Source: UTCHB3 sp964431385 (GTDB lineage Bacteria; Bacteroidota; Ignavibacteria; Ignavibacteriales; Ignavibacteriaceae). From it: a stretch of DNA of 64,000 nt. The translations under genes were made by a program, and so were the position numbers. The stretch spans positions 24,320 to 88,319 of the forward strand of contig CAYSJM010000008.1 of assembly GCA_964431385.1 (NCBI GenBank). The letters run 5' to 3'. A model generated the notes under the pieces. That model was not told the DNA's origin. It did no database searches and was given only the letters and a program-made list of their open reading frames with translations. Below, piece after piece: positions 7,680-17,812 of this stretch (position 1 is the stretch's first letter; each line of letters opens with the position of its first letter).

Positions 7680-9430
7680 TGAAAAAACTGACTCTTATCC
7701 CTTTCCTTTTCCTCGTAATTATCACATTTCAGGGGAATTATTCAACCTCAAAACTTTCCCGCTCGATGGAAACTGTCGTGGGGAGAATGTCTGATAAAGA
7801 TTCGGTTCTTTGTTGGGTGTTTTTTAAGGACAAGGGACCTGCGACGGATAAATATTTTAGCAACCCTTCGCTGGTTGTTACACAAAAGTCGATCGAGAGA
7901 AGAAAAAAATTCAGAAGTGAAGCCAATATATTAGATGAAACTGATCTTCCAGTTTACACCGGCTACATCGATGATTTACAGAAGATGGGGCTGCAAATAA
8001 AAGGGAAATCGAAGTGGCTTAACAGCGTCAGTTTATATGTTGCCAAATCAGAGGTATTGAGAGTTGAAAAACTACCGTTTGTTAGCCATATTGATCTTGT
8101 AGTCAGGTTTTCTAAAAGATATTCAGATGACTCCGTGGAACAGGCGACCATCGATCAGTCAAAAATGATTATGGACAAAAAAGATGTTTACGATCTTGAT
8201 TATGGACAGAGTTTCCCGCAAAATTTGATGATGCAGGTGCCTGCACTTCACAACCTTGGAATTAATGGTGCCGGAGTAACAATCTGTGTGCTCGATGCAG
8301 GATTTAACAATCTTCAGCATGAATCCTTCTCACAGATGAGAATTTTGAATAAATGGGATTTTGTGAATAACGATGGTGGAGTTGGCGACAGTCTGGATAT
8401 GGGAAGCGGCAGTCATGGTACAAATGTACTCTCTGCTATTGGTGGTTACAAACCCGGCAAACTTATCGGACCGGCTTATGGTGCTTCATATCTCCTCGCA
8501 AAAACGGAAAACACAGACAGTGAAACTCCGGTTGAAGAGGATAACTGGATTGCGGGAATTGAATGGGCAGACAGTCTGGGTGCCGATCTTGCAACTTCAT
8601 CCCTCGGCTACCTTGAATATGACCCCCCGTTTCAGAGTTATAGCTGGCAGGACATGGATGGAAACACAGCCAGAATAACCCGTGCTGCCGATCTTGCTGT
8701 TTCAAAAGGGATTGTAGTTTTTGTATCTGCCGGAAATGAAGGGATGGATCCTTCCCATAATACCTTAGGGGCTCCCGCCGATGGCGATAGCGTAATTTCA
8801 GTCGGTGCTGTAGATGCTTCCGGCTCCCGTGCATATTTTTCAAGTGTGGGTACCACAGTTGACGGAAGAATAAAACCTGACATAATGGCGATGGGTCAAG
8901 CAGTAAGAGTCGCAAGTTCTTACACAGTAACAGGATATTCACAATCGTCGGGTACCTCTTTTTCCTGCCCTTTGGCAGCGGGTGTGGGTGCTTTGATCCT
9001 TTCACAGCGACCAAATATTTCACCAGTTGTTCTCGCACAGGCACTTCGTACTACCGCTGATAATTCTTCCAATCCAAACAGAGAATATGGTTGGGGGATA
9101 ATTAATGGTCTCGCTGCATTAAATTCAATTCCCGCAATGAATGTTGACGAAGCTACTGAAACACCTTCCGATATCAGAGTTTATGGAAATTATCCAAATC
9201 CGTTTAACCCCTCAACTAAAATTGATTTTGAAATATCGACACTTTCCGAGTTGACAATCGACCTTTACAATTCGGCGGGTGAGAGGGTAAAAAGACTCGG
9301 AACCGGAGTGAAAGAGCCCGGAAAACATACAATTAATATAGATGGCAGTGGATTAAATTCAGGAGTTTATTTTGTGAAGATAAAATCTTCAATGAGCTCG
9401 AAGGTTATAAAGATAGTACTTTCAAAGTAA
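7679..9430 (+). CDS. Subtilisin-like (S8) serine protease with T9SS sorting domain, copy 2
   Basis: This 583-residue paralogue of the preceding gene shares its domain order: signal peptide; propeptide with a related KSIERRKKF segment; catalytic domain with Asp206 (VLDAGF), His246 (SHGTN) and Ser427 (SGTSFSCP); and a T9SS domain opening GNYPNPFNPSTK. The stretch from DAGFNN to the active-site Ser is strikingly similar between copies, while propeptides and sorting domains have diverged more, which suggests related but not identical inhibition or targeting. It is translationally coupled to copy 1 through TAATG. Both triads are intact, so both are expected to be active. Confidence 0.93.
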   Translation: MKKLTLIPFLFLVIITFQGNYSTSKLSRSMETVVGRMSDKDSVLCWVFFKDKGPATDKYFSNPSLVVTQKSIERRKKFRSEANILDETDLPVYTGYIDDLQKMGLQIKGKSKWLNSVSLYVAKSEVLRVEKLPFVSHIDLVVRFSKRYSDDSVEQATIDQSKMIMDKKDVYDLDYGQSFPQNLMMQVPALHNLGINGAGVTICVLDAGFNNLQHESFSQMRILNKWDFVNNDGGVGDSLDMGSGSHGTNVLSAIGGYKPGKLIGPAYGASYLLAKTENTDSETPVEEDNWIAGIEWADSLGADLATSSLGYLEYDPPFQSYSWQDMDGNTARITRAADLAVSKGIVVFVSAGNEGMDPSHNTLGAPADGDSVISVGAVDASGSRAYFSSVGTTVDGRIKPDIMAMGQAVRVASSYTVTGYSQSSGTSFSCPLAAGVGALILSQRPNISPVVLAQALRTTADNSSNPNREYGWGIINGLAALNSIPAMNVDEATETPSDIRVYGNYPNPFNPSTKIDFEISTLSELTIDLYNSAGERVKRLGTGVKEPGKHTINIDGSGLNSGVYFVKIKSSMSSKVIKIVLSK

Positions 9431-9535
9431 CTTATTATTAACCTTGATTTTAAATCTGCAATTAGGTAACATTGTTGTCGCAATTTTTTATAATTATTAA
9501 TTAAAACAATCATTTATAAACCATAAATAGAGAAG

Positions 9536-9555
9536 ACCCGACGAGAGATTCGGGT
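9536..9555 (+). other. Small hairpin in leader of parvulin gene
   Basis: The sequence ACCCGA-cgagagat-TCGGGT forms a 6-bp stem about 30 bases before the parvulin lipoprotein start. No U-run follows it, so it is more likely a leader structure than a terminator for the protease operon. Confidence 0.35.
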
Positions 9556-9581
9556 GATCTGTAAATAATCGGGAGCCTTTG

Positions 9582-11573
9582 ATGTTGAAAAAAACATTAG
9601 TTATTAGCTTGCCTTTAGTTGCCGCATTTATCTTTTCAGCTTGTTCAGGTGGTGGAGAGACCGCAGTGGCTGAATTCACAGGAGCAAACAAGCAAACTAA
9701 TAAAGTTACACTTTCTGAATTTGAAAGAGCTTATGCCAAAACGGTTGGTGGTGTGGAAAACGCAAAAAAAGATGATCAGCAAAAGCTGAAAAACTTTCTT
9801 GAAGTTTACACTAATTTTAGGATGAAGCTGCTTGATGGTGGAGAAAGAGGTTTCGACAAAGATCAAGCAATGAATCAAGAGCTTGATGATTACCTGAAAC
9901 AGGTAGGGCAGACCTATATAGTGGAAAAGGAATTGATTGAACCCGCTGTAAAACAGATGTGGGAGAGACGCAAAAAAGAGATCAGGGTTTCTCATATAAT
10001 GACAAGACCTGATTCTCTCGATACAGAGGAACCAAAATTGGTACTTGAAGAGCTTTTGAAAAGAATAAAAGCAGGTGAGAGTTTTGAAAAATTGGCAAAA
10101 GAGTATTCAAAAGATGAATACAGTGCCAAAAATGGTGGCGATATCTATTACATCACTTCAGGCATGATTGTTCCTGAATTTGAAGATGCTGCATATAAAA
10201 TTGAACCGGGTCAAGTTTATCCGGAAGTGGTTACAACCCGTTTTGGTTATCACTTAATAAAAGTAACAGAGAGCAGAAACAGAATTCCGCAGATCAGAGC
10301 CAGCCATATTCTTATTGGTTACCTCGATCCTAATGGCAATCAGGATACCGCCTATGCCGTGGCAAGAATGGATACAGTTCTAAATCGTCTAAAAGCCGGT
10401 GAGAATTTTAGTGATCTGGCAAGAATGTATTCTGACGATCCGGGTTCAAAAGCCTCCGGTGGCGATCTTGGCTTTTTTGAGAGAAGAATGATGGTACCTG
10501 AATTTGATGAGGCTGCATTTAATCTTAAAGTGGGTGAAATGTCACCAATAGTTAAGACAGGTTACGGTCTCCATCTTATTCTTGTAACTGATGTAAAACC
10601 TTATCCTACATTTGATGAGGACAAGGAGAATCTGAAAAAGATGTACCGTCAGATCAGATACAATAACGAATATGCCGAACTCTTGAAGAAAACGAGAGAA
10701 AATTATAATTACACCGAAAACGAGCAACTTTTTGCACTTCTTGAATCGATGAGTGATACCATTGATGTAACAAAAGGTTATTATAATGCTGAATGGCGTA
10801 ATGAATTTAAAGACTCTACTGCGTTTACGCTCGAAAATTATTCATGGTCGATCGATTCACTGATCGAGAATATGAATAAAAGATATGAGTTCTTGAATCA
10901 GAAGATAACTTACAGTTTGCTCAGTGATGGTGCCGTTAAAATGGCAAACGACAGAGTTCTTGCCATCGATGCAAAATATCTCGCAAAAAGAAATGAAGAG
11001 TTTGCAAGATTGATGGAAGACTACAGAAATGGTATCTACATCTTCAAACTTCAGGAAATAGAAGTGTGGAACAAAATAAAGAATGACAGTACTTTACTTG
11101 TCCAATTCTACGAAAAAAACAAAGCCGGTTACATCTGGCCCGACAGAGTTGAATTTGCTGAGATTTTTGTAAAAAATGATTCATTGGCAAAAGCGGTTTA
11201 CAAAGAAGCAATGTCAGGTGCAGATTTTGAATCGCTTGCCGGCAAATACACTGAAAGAAGCAACATGAGAGGCAAGATGGGAAAACATCCACTTCAGGAT
11301 GTTAATTCAAGCCCACTCTATAAAGAAGCCAACAAATTGAGTGAAGGAATTGTAACCGCCCCGATCAGCATCGACGGTGGATACTCCATCATTAAAGTTT
11401 ATAAAAAAGATAAAAGCCGGATCAAAACCTATGAGGAAGCCAAACCTGAAGTTTTGAGCGGATACAACGAACAGGAACAGAAAAATCTTGAAGCAGTTTA
11501 TATAGAAGGTTTAAAAGCCAAATACAAACCTGTATATTTTTATGATTCCTTAAAGGATGCCTTCAAGAATTAA
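9582..11573 (+). CDS. Peptidyl-prolyl isomerase lipoprotein with two to three parvulin domains
   Basis: Seen: a lipoprotein signal with lipobox FSAC (Cys21), an N-terminal helical SurA-like region, and two clear PpiC/rotamase domains. The first begins IRVSHIMTRPDS near residue 136 and contains KNGGDIYYI; the second begins IRASHIL near residue 240 and contains ASGGDLGFF. A third, weak parvulin-like segment lies near residue 520-620 (SLAGKYTERS...GGYSIIKV). Proteins of this kind act in the periplasm as chaperones/isomerases for outer-membrane proteins. ATG 9582 is chosen because GGGAG lies 6 bases before it; an in-frame TTG at 9579 is too close to that site. A second SurA-like gene follows 26 bp on. 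Confidence 0.88.
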   Translation: MLKKTLVISLPLVAAFIFSACSGGGETAVAEFTGANKQTNKVTLSEFERAYAKTVGGVENAKKDDQQKLKNFLEVYTNFRMKLLDGGERGFDKDQAMNQELDDYLKQVGQTYIVEKELIEPAVKQMWERRKKEIRVSHIMTRPDSLDTEEPKLVLEELLKRIKAGESFEKLAKEYSKDEYSAKNGGDIYYITSGMIVPEFEDAAYKIEPGQVYPEVVTTRFGYHLIKVTESRNRIPQIRASHILIGYLDPNGNQDTAYAVARMDTVLNRLKAGENFSDLARMYSDDPGSKASGGDLGFFERRMMVPEFDEAAFNLKVGEMSPIVKTGYGLHLILVTDVKPYPTFDEDKENLKKMYRQIRYNNEYAELLKKTRENYNYTENEQLFALLESMSDTIDVTKGYYNAEWRNEFKDSTAFTLENYSWSIDSLIENMNKRYEFLNQKITYSLLSDGAVKMANDRVLAIDAKYLAKRNEEFARLMEDYRNGIYIFKLQEIEVWNKIKNDSTLLVQFYEKNKAGYIWPDRVEFAEIFVKNDSLAKAVYKEAMSGADFESLAGKYTERSNMRGKMGKHPLQDVNSSPLYKEANKLSEGIVTAPISIDGGYSIIKVYKKDKSRIKTYEEAKPEVLSGYNEQEQKNLEAVYIEGLKAKYKPVYFYDSLKDAFKN

Positions 11574-11599
11574 CACTTATTTCATTAAGAGACAATTTA

Positions 11600-12874
11600 A
11601 TGCTTAAAAAAGCTTTATTGGTGTTCCTTCTCCTATTTGGAGGGGGAACACTTTTTGCACAGGAAGTTGCCGAAAAAATTGCAGCTATAGTTGACAACGA
11701 TGTTATTCTCCAGAGCGAAGTATCGCTCAGGGCTGCTATTGAAGCGAAACAGTCAGGTGCAAATCCTGATAACCCGGCTTTTCTTGCTGCAGTTCTGAAC
11801 AGCATGATAGAAGAAAAACTGCTTTATGCCTACGCGATTCTCGATTCGATAATAGTTACCAAACCTGAGATAGACCAGTATATGACCTATCAGGTTCAGC
11901 AACTTGTGAAACAATTTGGATCTGAGGAAGCTGTTGAAAAGACTTATAACAAGTCGATGGCACAGATAAAAAAAGAGCTTGAACCAGAAATCGAAAAGAA
12001 CCTTCTGATGAAAAAAGCTCAGGACAAAAAGTTTGGAACCATCGAAGTGAGCAGAAGGGAAGTGGAAGAGTTCTTCGCCAAGTATCGCGACAGTCTCGGC
12101 ACAACCCCTGAAAAAGTTAAAATTTCGCATATTTTCCGTTCCCCTTCCAAGTCGGAAAGGATAATGAAAATTGCACTGGATTTTGCCCATAAACTGCTTG
12201 ATTCCGTAAAGAATGGTGCCGATTTTGCGGAGCTCGCAAAAAAATATTCGGATGATCCGGGAAGTGCCGCCAATGGTGGTGATATCGGTTTTACAGCAAG
12301 AGGGATGCTTTTCCCCGAGTATGAGTCAGTGGCGTTCAGACTGAGAGAAGGTGAAGTATCCGGAGTGGTTGAATCACCGGCAGGATACCACATCATACAG
12401 CTTTTGGACAGAAGGGGTGAGCAGATTAAGACCCGTCACATCCTTGTGAGAATAAAACCTGATGAACAGACTGATTATGAATTGATCAATTTTCTTACAG
12501 ATTTGCGTGATACACTTGTAAGAAATAAAGGCGATTTTAAGTTTTATGCAAAAAAATACAGCCAGGATCAGAGAACATCCAAATCGGGTGGAGTGCTTGG
12601 AACCTACTTTATCGACAAGTTGGATGCCTCACTTAAAGAGACCGTTTCGAGAATTAAAGAGGGTGAAATCAGCTTTCCAAAAAGAATCGATTACGGTCAG
12701 GATGAATATGGCTATCATATTGTAAAATTGGACTCAAGAATACCAAGACACGAACCAAACCTCGAAATCGACTACGATGAGATTAAAGAGCTTGCAGTTA
12801 TGTACAAACAAAAAAAGCTCGAACAGGAATGGTTGGATGATCTGAAAACAAAAATTTATTGGGAGATTAAATAA
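11600..12874 (+). CDS. SurA-like periplasmic chaperone / peptidyl-prolyl isomerase
   Basis: The 424-residue product has a signal peptide (about 1-20, ending LFAQ), the SurA N-terminal helical domain (EKIAAIVDNDVILQSEV is the classical opening) and two parvulin domains. The first is KISHIFRSPS... with AANGGDIGFTARG near residue 225; the second, IKTRHILVRIKPD..., is more divergent (SKSGGVLGTY). In the family, SurA delivers unfolded barrels to the BAM complex. It sits directly behind the other parvulin gene and 10 bp before a MoxR ATPase. The symbol surA is avoided because Ignavibacteria carry several such paralogues. Confidence 0.88.
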   Translation: MLKKALLVFLLLFGGGTLFAQEVAEKIAAIVDNDVILQSEVSLRAAIEAKQSGANPDNPAFLAAVLNSMIEEKLLYAYAILDSIIVTKPEIDQYMTYQVQQLVKQFGSEEAVEKTYNKSMAQIKKELEPEIEKNLLMKKAQDKKFGTIEVSRREVEEFFAKYRDSLGTTPEKVKISHIFRSPSKSERIMKIALDFAHKLLDSVKNGADFAELAKKYSDDPGSAANGGDIGFTARGMLFPEYESVAFRLREGEVSGVVESPAGYHIIQLLDRRGEQIKTRHILVRIKPDEQTDYELINFLTDLRDTLVRNKGDFKFYAKKYSQDQRTSKSGGVLGTYFIDKLDASLKETVSRIKEGEISFPKRIDYGQDEYGYHIVKLDSRIPRHEPNLEIDYDEIKELAVMYKQKKLEQEWLDDLKTKIYWEIK

Positions 12875-12884
12875 AGGGTTTCCA

Positions 12885-13862
12885 TTGGATGAAGTAACAC
12901 TTGTACGGGAGATTAACGAGAAATTTAATACCGTAAAAGCTGAGATCGGGAAAGTGATTGTTGGACAAAATGATATTGTCGAACAACTTCTTATATCTCT
13001 GCTTTCGCGCGGGCATTGTCTTCTTGTTGGTGTTCCCGGGTTGGCTAAAACACTTCTGATTAAAACGGTTGCAGAGGCTACCGACTTAAAATTTGGAAGA
13101 ATTCAGTTTACTCCCGATCTTATGCCTTCTGACATAACCGGCACTGATATTATTGAAGAAGACCCGATCACGAGAAGAAGGGAATTCCGCTTTATTCCCG
13201 GTCCTATTTTCTCGAATGTTATTCTTGCTGATGAGATTAACAGAACTCCGCCTAAAACACAGGCGGCACTTCTGGAAGCGATGCAGGAGTACCGGGTTAC
13301 GGTAGCCGGAAAAACCTATTCACTCGAAACGCCATTTTTTGTATTGGCTACTCAGAATCCGATTGAGCAAGAGGGAACTTACCCTCTCCCCGAAGCACAA
13401 CTCGACAGGTTTATGTTTAATCTTTGGCTCGACTACCCTTCGTACGCTGAGGAAGTTGAAATAATAAAGTCAACCACAGGAGCATTTCAGCCATCGGTAA
13501 ATCCTGTGATAAAAGCTTCAGAATTATTGTCGTACCAGTCACTGATTCGTTCGGTGCCCGTGGCAGATAATATTATAGAATATGCGGCAAAAATAGTTCA
13601 CAGTACCAGACCCGGAACGCCCGAGTCTCCCCAATTCATAAAAGAATGGGTGAGATGGGGGGCAGGTCCGAGAGCTTCCCAATACCTTATACTCGCAGCC
13701 AAAACGCGGGCTGTGTTATACGGTCGATTCACCCCGAACCAGGATGACATCAAATCGGTTCTTAATCCAATATTAAGACACAGAATTATTCCCAATTTTA
13801 GTGCCGAAGCAGAGGGTATTACATCAGTGGATATCGTAAAAAAACTGATAGAAACGATCTAA
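12885..13862 (+). CDS. MoxR-family AAA+ ATPase
   Basis: This 325-residue AAA+ ATPase has Walker A GVPGLAKT (residues 49-56), Walker B VILADEINR, the EGTYPLPEAQLDRF arginine-finger/sensor region and a C-terminal lid. MoxR proteins act as chaperones for insertion of metal or for assembly of membrane complexes, usually with VWA-domain partners (BatA/BatB). Here no VWA or DUF58 gene follows; the neighbours are foldases and a sensor kinase. Translation must start at TTG 12885 because the nearby ATG 12889 is out of frame; AAGGG lies upstream. The motif set makes the family certain; the client is unknown. Confidence 0.92.
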   Translation: MDEVTLVREINEKFNTVKAEIGKVIVGQNDIVEQLLISLLSRGHCLLVGVPGLAKTLLIKTVAEATDLKFGRIQFTPDLMPSDITGTDIIEEDPITRRREFRFIPGPIFSNVILADEINRTPPKTQAALLEAMQEYRVTVAGKTYSLETPFFVLATQNPIEQEGTYPLPEAQLDRFMFNLWLDYPSYAEEVEIIKSTTGAFQPSVNPVIKASELLSYQSLIRSVPVADNIIEYAAKIVHSTRPGTPESPQFIKEWVRWGAGPRASQYLILAAKTRAVLYGRFTPNQDDIKSVLNPILRHRIIPNFSAEAEGITSVDIVKKLIETI

Positions 13863-13945
13863 TTTCATAGTGTACTTTTTTTTCTCTAAAATTCTTTTTA
13901 ATTTAGGTTCTTAATGTTATTGATTAACGAACCCCGGTATGCCTG

Positions 13946-16318
13946 ATGCAATCGAACATAATATCATTCTTCAAATCAATTAATCAGTTATTCCAATCTG
14001 ACAGTACAGGAGAGAACCTCCTTAACCAGTTGTGCAACTTTATATCAACCGAGTTTGAGTTTTATTCCGCCGCCCTTTTTAAGCCGGCGAACGATAAAAT
14101 GGTACTTATTGGTAAATCTGATAATGTTAAAAAAAGTCTTGCCATTGGCAGTGAATCGGTTTGCACAGTTTGCAAACTTCACGATAGCTCATCGGGAGTT
14201 ACTTCATTTGATCTTGATAAAAAGTGTCAGATTCAAACCACAGATTTCCTCGTTTATGAAGGATGCCTGAAGCTTAAAGGAAACACTGAAGAACAGTTTA
14301 TTTTAAAACTGACCAGAAAATCACCTTTCAGTCAGAGTGATATTGACAATATTGAGGTTCTGGGGAAGTTCTTACTGGTTGTGTTAAATTCATCAAAGTT
14401 TGTTACCTACACTTCCGACTCATCGATAAGCAAACTTTTGCTCGATGTCTCCAACGATTTGAGAACCCCTTCAAACAGCATACTTGGTTTTGCTTCCCTT
14501 CTTTATGATGATAAACTGACCTCTGTGCAAACAGAATATGTAAAACTGATTAAAGACAATGCACAAAAAATGTCTAACCTTCTGAATGATTTGATTGATA
14601 TTTCAAAAATTTCAGGGGGAAGTGTCGCCGGTCAGACTGCACCGTTTGAATTGAAGGTAATGCTCGATGAAATTGAAAAGAGCTTTAAGGATAAGATTGA
14701 TTCCACCGTAACTTCACTTCAATTTGCTATTGGGGAAGCGGTTCCAAAAGAGATTGAGTCAGATCAACAAAAACTTAAAACCGCAATTACTTCGATTCTT
14801 GCATTCCTTCTTAATGAGAATCCGTACGGGCGAGTGGAATTAACAGCCACCGAATCGTTAAGCGGGATACTTACAATTAAAATTTATCATTCCGGACTGA
14901 TGATTCCCCACGAAAAGCTTAAAGATGCTTTCAGAATCAGTCAGATACACGATGGAAGAGGGAAAGTGGCTACTGTTTCGGCTCTCTCTCTAAATCTTGC
15001 AAAAAGATACATCGAAAGCCTGAAAGGGGAATTGGTAATCGGGAAAGAAAATACCCAGGGAGTGAGCATATCGATAAATCTGCTGCTTACGGGTAGTTCA
15101 ATGTTTGCCAGCCAGATGGAATCACTTCCAAAACCTGCAAACACCAATAACAGAGTTCTCGTTATCGAAGACGATTATGCAACTTCAAAACTTTTGAGTA
15201 ACTATCTGAATAAATGGGGGTATGAACCCACAATTGTGAATTCGGGAATAAAAGCCCTCCAAATTCTTCAAAACGAAGGATTTCTATCGATAATTACAAA
15301 TGTTACCCTGCCCGATATTAACGGACTCGAACTTCTCAGAAAAATCAGAGAAAACAAACTTCACAGACACACTCCGGTAATAGTTTGTTCTGTTGAAGCT
15401 GAACAACAAAAAGCATTTTTGATGGGCTCTGTTGAGTATTTTGTGAAACCTATCAGCTACAAAGACCTTGTGGAAGTGCTGACAAGTTATAAGCTTAGAA
15501 GAGATGCCAATGTTCTTTGTGTTGATGATGACATTAACACTTTAAATTTGGTGAAAGAGGCTATACAGTCGGCTGGATTTAATCCTGTAGCGGAAAATTT
15601 CTCATATGAAGTGCCTGCAAAAATAGCTAATATGGATCTCGATTTGGCTATTGTTGATCTTGATATGCCGAAGATGAACGGGTTTGAATTGATCAAAGAG
15701 ATTAAATCGAATACCCGATTTGCGAGTCTTCCTATTATTATTTACACAGGTAAGGAAAATTACGAAGAAGATCTTGCTAAAATAAATGGACTTTTTACAG
15801 AGTTGCTCGACAAAAAGAGCACTAAAATTGAAGACCTTGCAGAAACTATCAGCAGAATGGTGAACAGGACTGAACCGGTAACCAGCACAGGCGGCACCAC
15901 TTCCGCGGGCGGGTCGGCACAAGCCGCTGCTCCTGAATCGGAAGGACCGGTTATTTTGCTCGTTGAGGATTACAAACACTCACAAATTATTGTGACCCGT
16001 TTGTTAAGGAAAAACGGTTTCAGCAATGTAACAGTATGCGAAAATGGTGCTGAGGCGGTTGAACAAGCTAAAAAAATGCAATATGATTTGATCTTGATGG
16101 ATATGCAAATGCCTGTAATGAACGGCTTTGAAGCGACTGAAAGAGTGAGACAAATGCCTGAGTATAAAGATACACCGATTATTGCTCTGACGGCTTTTGC
16201 AATGAAAGGTGATCGAGAAAAATGTATAGATGCCGGTGCTACAGACTATATACCGAAGCCTATTGACAGCGTTGAATTTATTGAAAAAGTTAAAAAATAC
16301 ACTCAAAATCCGGCATAG
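13946..16318 (+). CDS. Degenerate hybrid sensor kinase with three receiver domains
   Basis: The 790 residues read as: an N-terminal GAF-like sensor (about 1-150), a HisKA-like dimerisation helix pair (160-225), a worn HATPase_c domain (235-385), REC1 (401-515), REC2 (520-635), a Thr/Gly/Ala-rich linker and REC3 (670-790). In the H-box the phospho-accepting His is Asn170 (VSNDLRTPSN). The ATPase domain lacks a recognisable N-box Asn and DxGxG. REC1 has Asn452 where the phospho-Asp belongs (TNVTLPDING). REC2 (Asp571) and REC3 (Asp719) look intact. It probably works as a scaffold or phosphate-accepting output rather than as a kinase. There are no transmembrane segments, so it is cytoplasmic. Confidence 0.85.
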   Translation: MQSNIISFFKSINQLFQSDSTGENLLNQLCNFISTEFEFYSAALFKPANDKMVLIGKSDNVKKSLAIGSESVCTVCKLHDSSSGVTSFDLDKKCQIQTTDFLVYEGCLKLKGNTEEQFILKLTRKSPFSQSDIDNIEVLGKFLLVVLNSSKFVTYTSDSSISKLLLDVSNDLRTPSNSILGFASLLYDDKLTSVQTEYVKLIKDNAQKMSNLLNDLIDISKISGGSVAGQTAPFELKVMLDEIEKSFKDKIDSTVTSLQFAIGEAVPKEIESDQQKLKTAITSILAFLLNENPYGRVELTATESLSGILTIKIYHSGLMIPHEKLKDAFRISQIHDGRGKVATVSALSLNLAKRYIESLKGELVIGKENTQGVSISINLLLTGSSMFASQMESLPKPANTNNRVLVIEDDYATSKLLSNYLNKWGYEPTIVNSGIKALQILQNEGFLSIITNVTLPDINGLELLRKIRENKLHRHTPVIVCSVEAEQQKAFLMGSVEYFVKPISYKDLVEVLTSYKLRRDANVLCVDDDINTLNLVKEAIQSAGFNPVAENFSYEVPAKIANMDLDLAIVDLDMPKMNGFELIKEIKSNTRFASLPIIIYTGKENYEEDLAKINGLFTELLDKKSTKIEDLAETISRMVNRTEPVTSTGGTTSAGGSAQAAAPESEGPVILLVEDYKHSQIIVTRLLRKNGFSNVTVCENGAEAVEQAKKMQYDLILMDMQMPVMNGFEATERVRQMPEYKDTPIIALTAFAMKGDREKCIDAGATDYIPKPIDSVEFIEKVKKYTQNPA

Positions 16319-16348
16319 CCGATGAATAGAACAGGAATTTATCTTTAA

Positions 16349-17812
16349 ATGATATCAGAATATCCAAGGGTAAGGTTTGCCCCCAGCCCTACCGGTTATT
16401 TACACATCGGGGGGCTTAGAACCGCATTGTATAACTACCTTTTTGCGAAGCAATCGGGTGGTAAATTTATCCTTAGAATTGAAGATACCGACCGCACCCG
16501 TTATGTACCGGGTGCAGTAGAAAATCTTATCTCGACCCTCGAATGGTCAGGTCTCCACTACGATGAAGGTCCGGGTAAAGAGGGTGAATTTGGACCCTAT
16601 ACCCAGTCGGAAAGACTGCACATCTACAAAGAATACACAGACAAGCTCCTCGAGACAGGTCACGCCTATTGCTGTTTTTGTTCAAAAGAGAGACTTGATG
16701 ACCTGCGTGAAGGACAAAAAGCACGGAATGAACAAACGGTTTACGACAAGCACTGTTTAAAACTGACTAAAGAAGAAGTAACGGCAAAATTGGCCTCGGG
16801 TACTCCTTATGTTGTCAGAATGAATGTTCGCCACGGAAGCAAAGTGCTTGTGAAAGATATAATAAGAGGTAATATCGATTTTGATACTTCGATTATTGAT
16901 GACCAGGTTTTGATAAAAAGTGATGGTTTTCCGACATATCATCTGGCAAATGTGGTTGATGACCATCTGATGAAAATTACTCACACCATTCGTGGTGAAG
17001 AGTGGCTTCCCTCAACTCCAAAACATGTGCTGTTGTATGAGGCATTTGGCTGGGAAGTGCCGATATTTGCACATCTTCCTTTGTTGCTAAATCCTGATCG
17101 CTCCAAGTTGAGTAAGAGACAGGGTGATGTGGCAGTGGAAGACTACAGATCGAAGGGATATCTTAAAGAAGCCCTGATAAATTTTATCTCTCTTTTGGGT
17201 TGGAATGCGGGTGATGACAGAGAATTTTATAATATGGATGAATTAATTTCATCATTTTCCATCGAGAGAATTAATAAATCGGGTGCCGTTTTTAATCTGG
17301 AAAAACTTGACTGGTTGAATGCGGAGCACTTAAGATCGAAGACTGACCTTGAGCTTGCCGAATTACTCCGTGAGGAATTGTCTGAAAAACAGATTCCCCT
17401 CGATGAAAAGATGGATGGAGAATATTTTGTTAAGATAGTTTCATGTATGAAAGAGCGGGTTAAATTCATCAAAGAGATTCCTGTGAATGCTCCATATTTC
17501 TTCGCCCGTCCCGACAGTTATGAAGAAAAAGGAATTCAAAAAGGCTGGAAAGAGGATACTCCCGGTCTGTTAAAAGCTTATATGGCTAAGATAAACTCAT
17601 TGGAAGCTCCCTCAAAAGAGGATTATGAAACGGGATTAAGAAGTGCCGCCGAAGAGAACGGTGTGGGTGCCGGAAAACTGATTCACCCCGTAAGATTGGT
17701 GGTATCGGGTGTTTCCTCGGGTCCCGGGTTGTTTGAGATTCTCGATGCCCTCGGCAAGGAAGAAGTTCTATACAGAATTGAGACCGGAATACAGCGACTA
17801 ACTAAGGTTTAG
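16349..17812 (+). CDS. gltX: Glutamyl-tRNA synthetase
   Basis: This class I synthetase of 487 residues charges tRNA-Glu (possibly also tRNA-Gln, because gatB elsewhere in the window implies the transamidation route). Visible motifs are the HIGH variant HIGG (residues 19-22, within RFAPSPTGYLHIGG), the KLSKR form of KMSKS near residue 254, and the Cys-rich insertion CCFCSKERL in the acceptor-binding region. It is the usual length. Its 3' end overlaps by 11 bp the 3' end of the convergent lipoprotein gene on the other strand, with no terminator between them. Confidence 0.97.
   Translation: MISEYPRVRFAPSPTGYLHIGGLRTALYNYLFAKQSGGKFILRIEDTDRTRYVPGAVENLISTLEWSGLHYDEGPGKEGEFGPYTQSERLHIYKEYTDKLLETGHAYCCFCSKERLDDLREGQKARNEQTVYDKHCLKLTKEEVTAKLASGTPYVVRMNVRHGSKVLVKDIIRGNIDFDTSIIDDQVLIKSDGFPTYHLANVVDDHLMKITHTIRGEEWLPSTPKHVLLYEAFGWEVPIFAHLPLLLNPDRSKLSKRQGDVAVEDYRSKGYLKEALINFISLLGWNAGDDREFYNMDELISSFSIERINKSGAVFNLEKLDWLNAEHLRSKTDLELAELLREELSEKQIPLDEKMDGEYFVKIVSCMKERVKFIKEIPVNAPYFFARPDSYEEKGIQKGWKEDTPGLLKAYMAKINSLEAPSKEDYETGLRSAAEENGVGAGKLIHPVRLVVSGVSSGPGLFEILDALGKEEVLYRIETGIQRLTKV

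Noticed and set aside
8463..9044. Long 193-codon minus-strand ORF
   Set aside because: It lies wholly inside the intact second subtilase on the plus strand, has no recognisable motif or ribosome-binding site, and is best read as a coding shadow.
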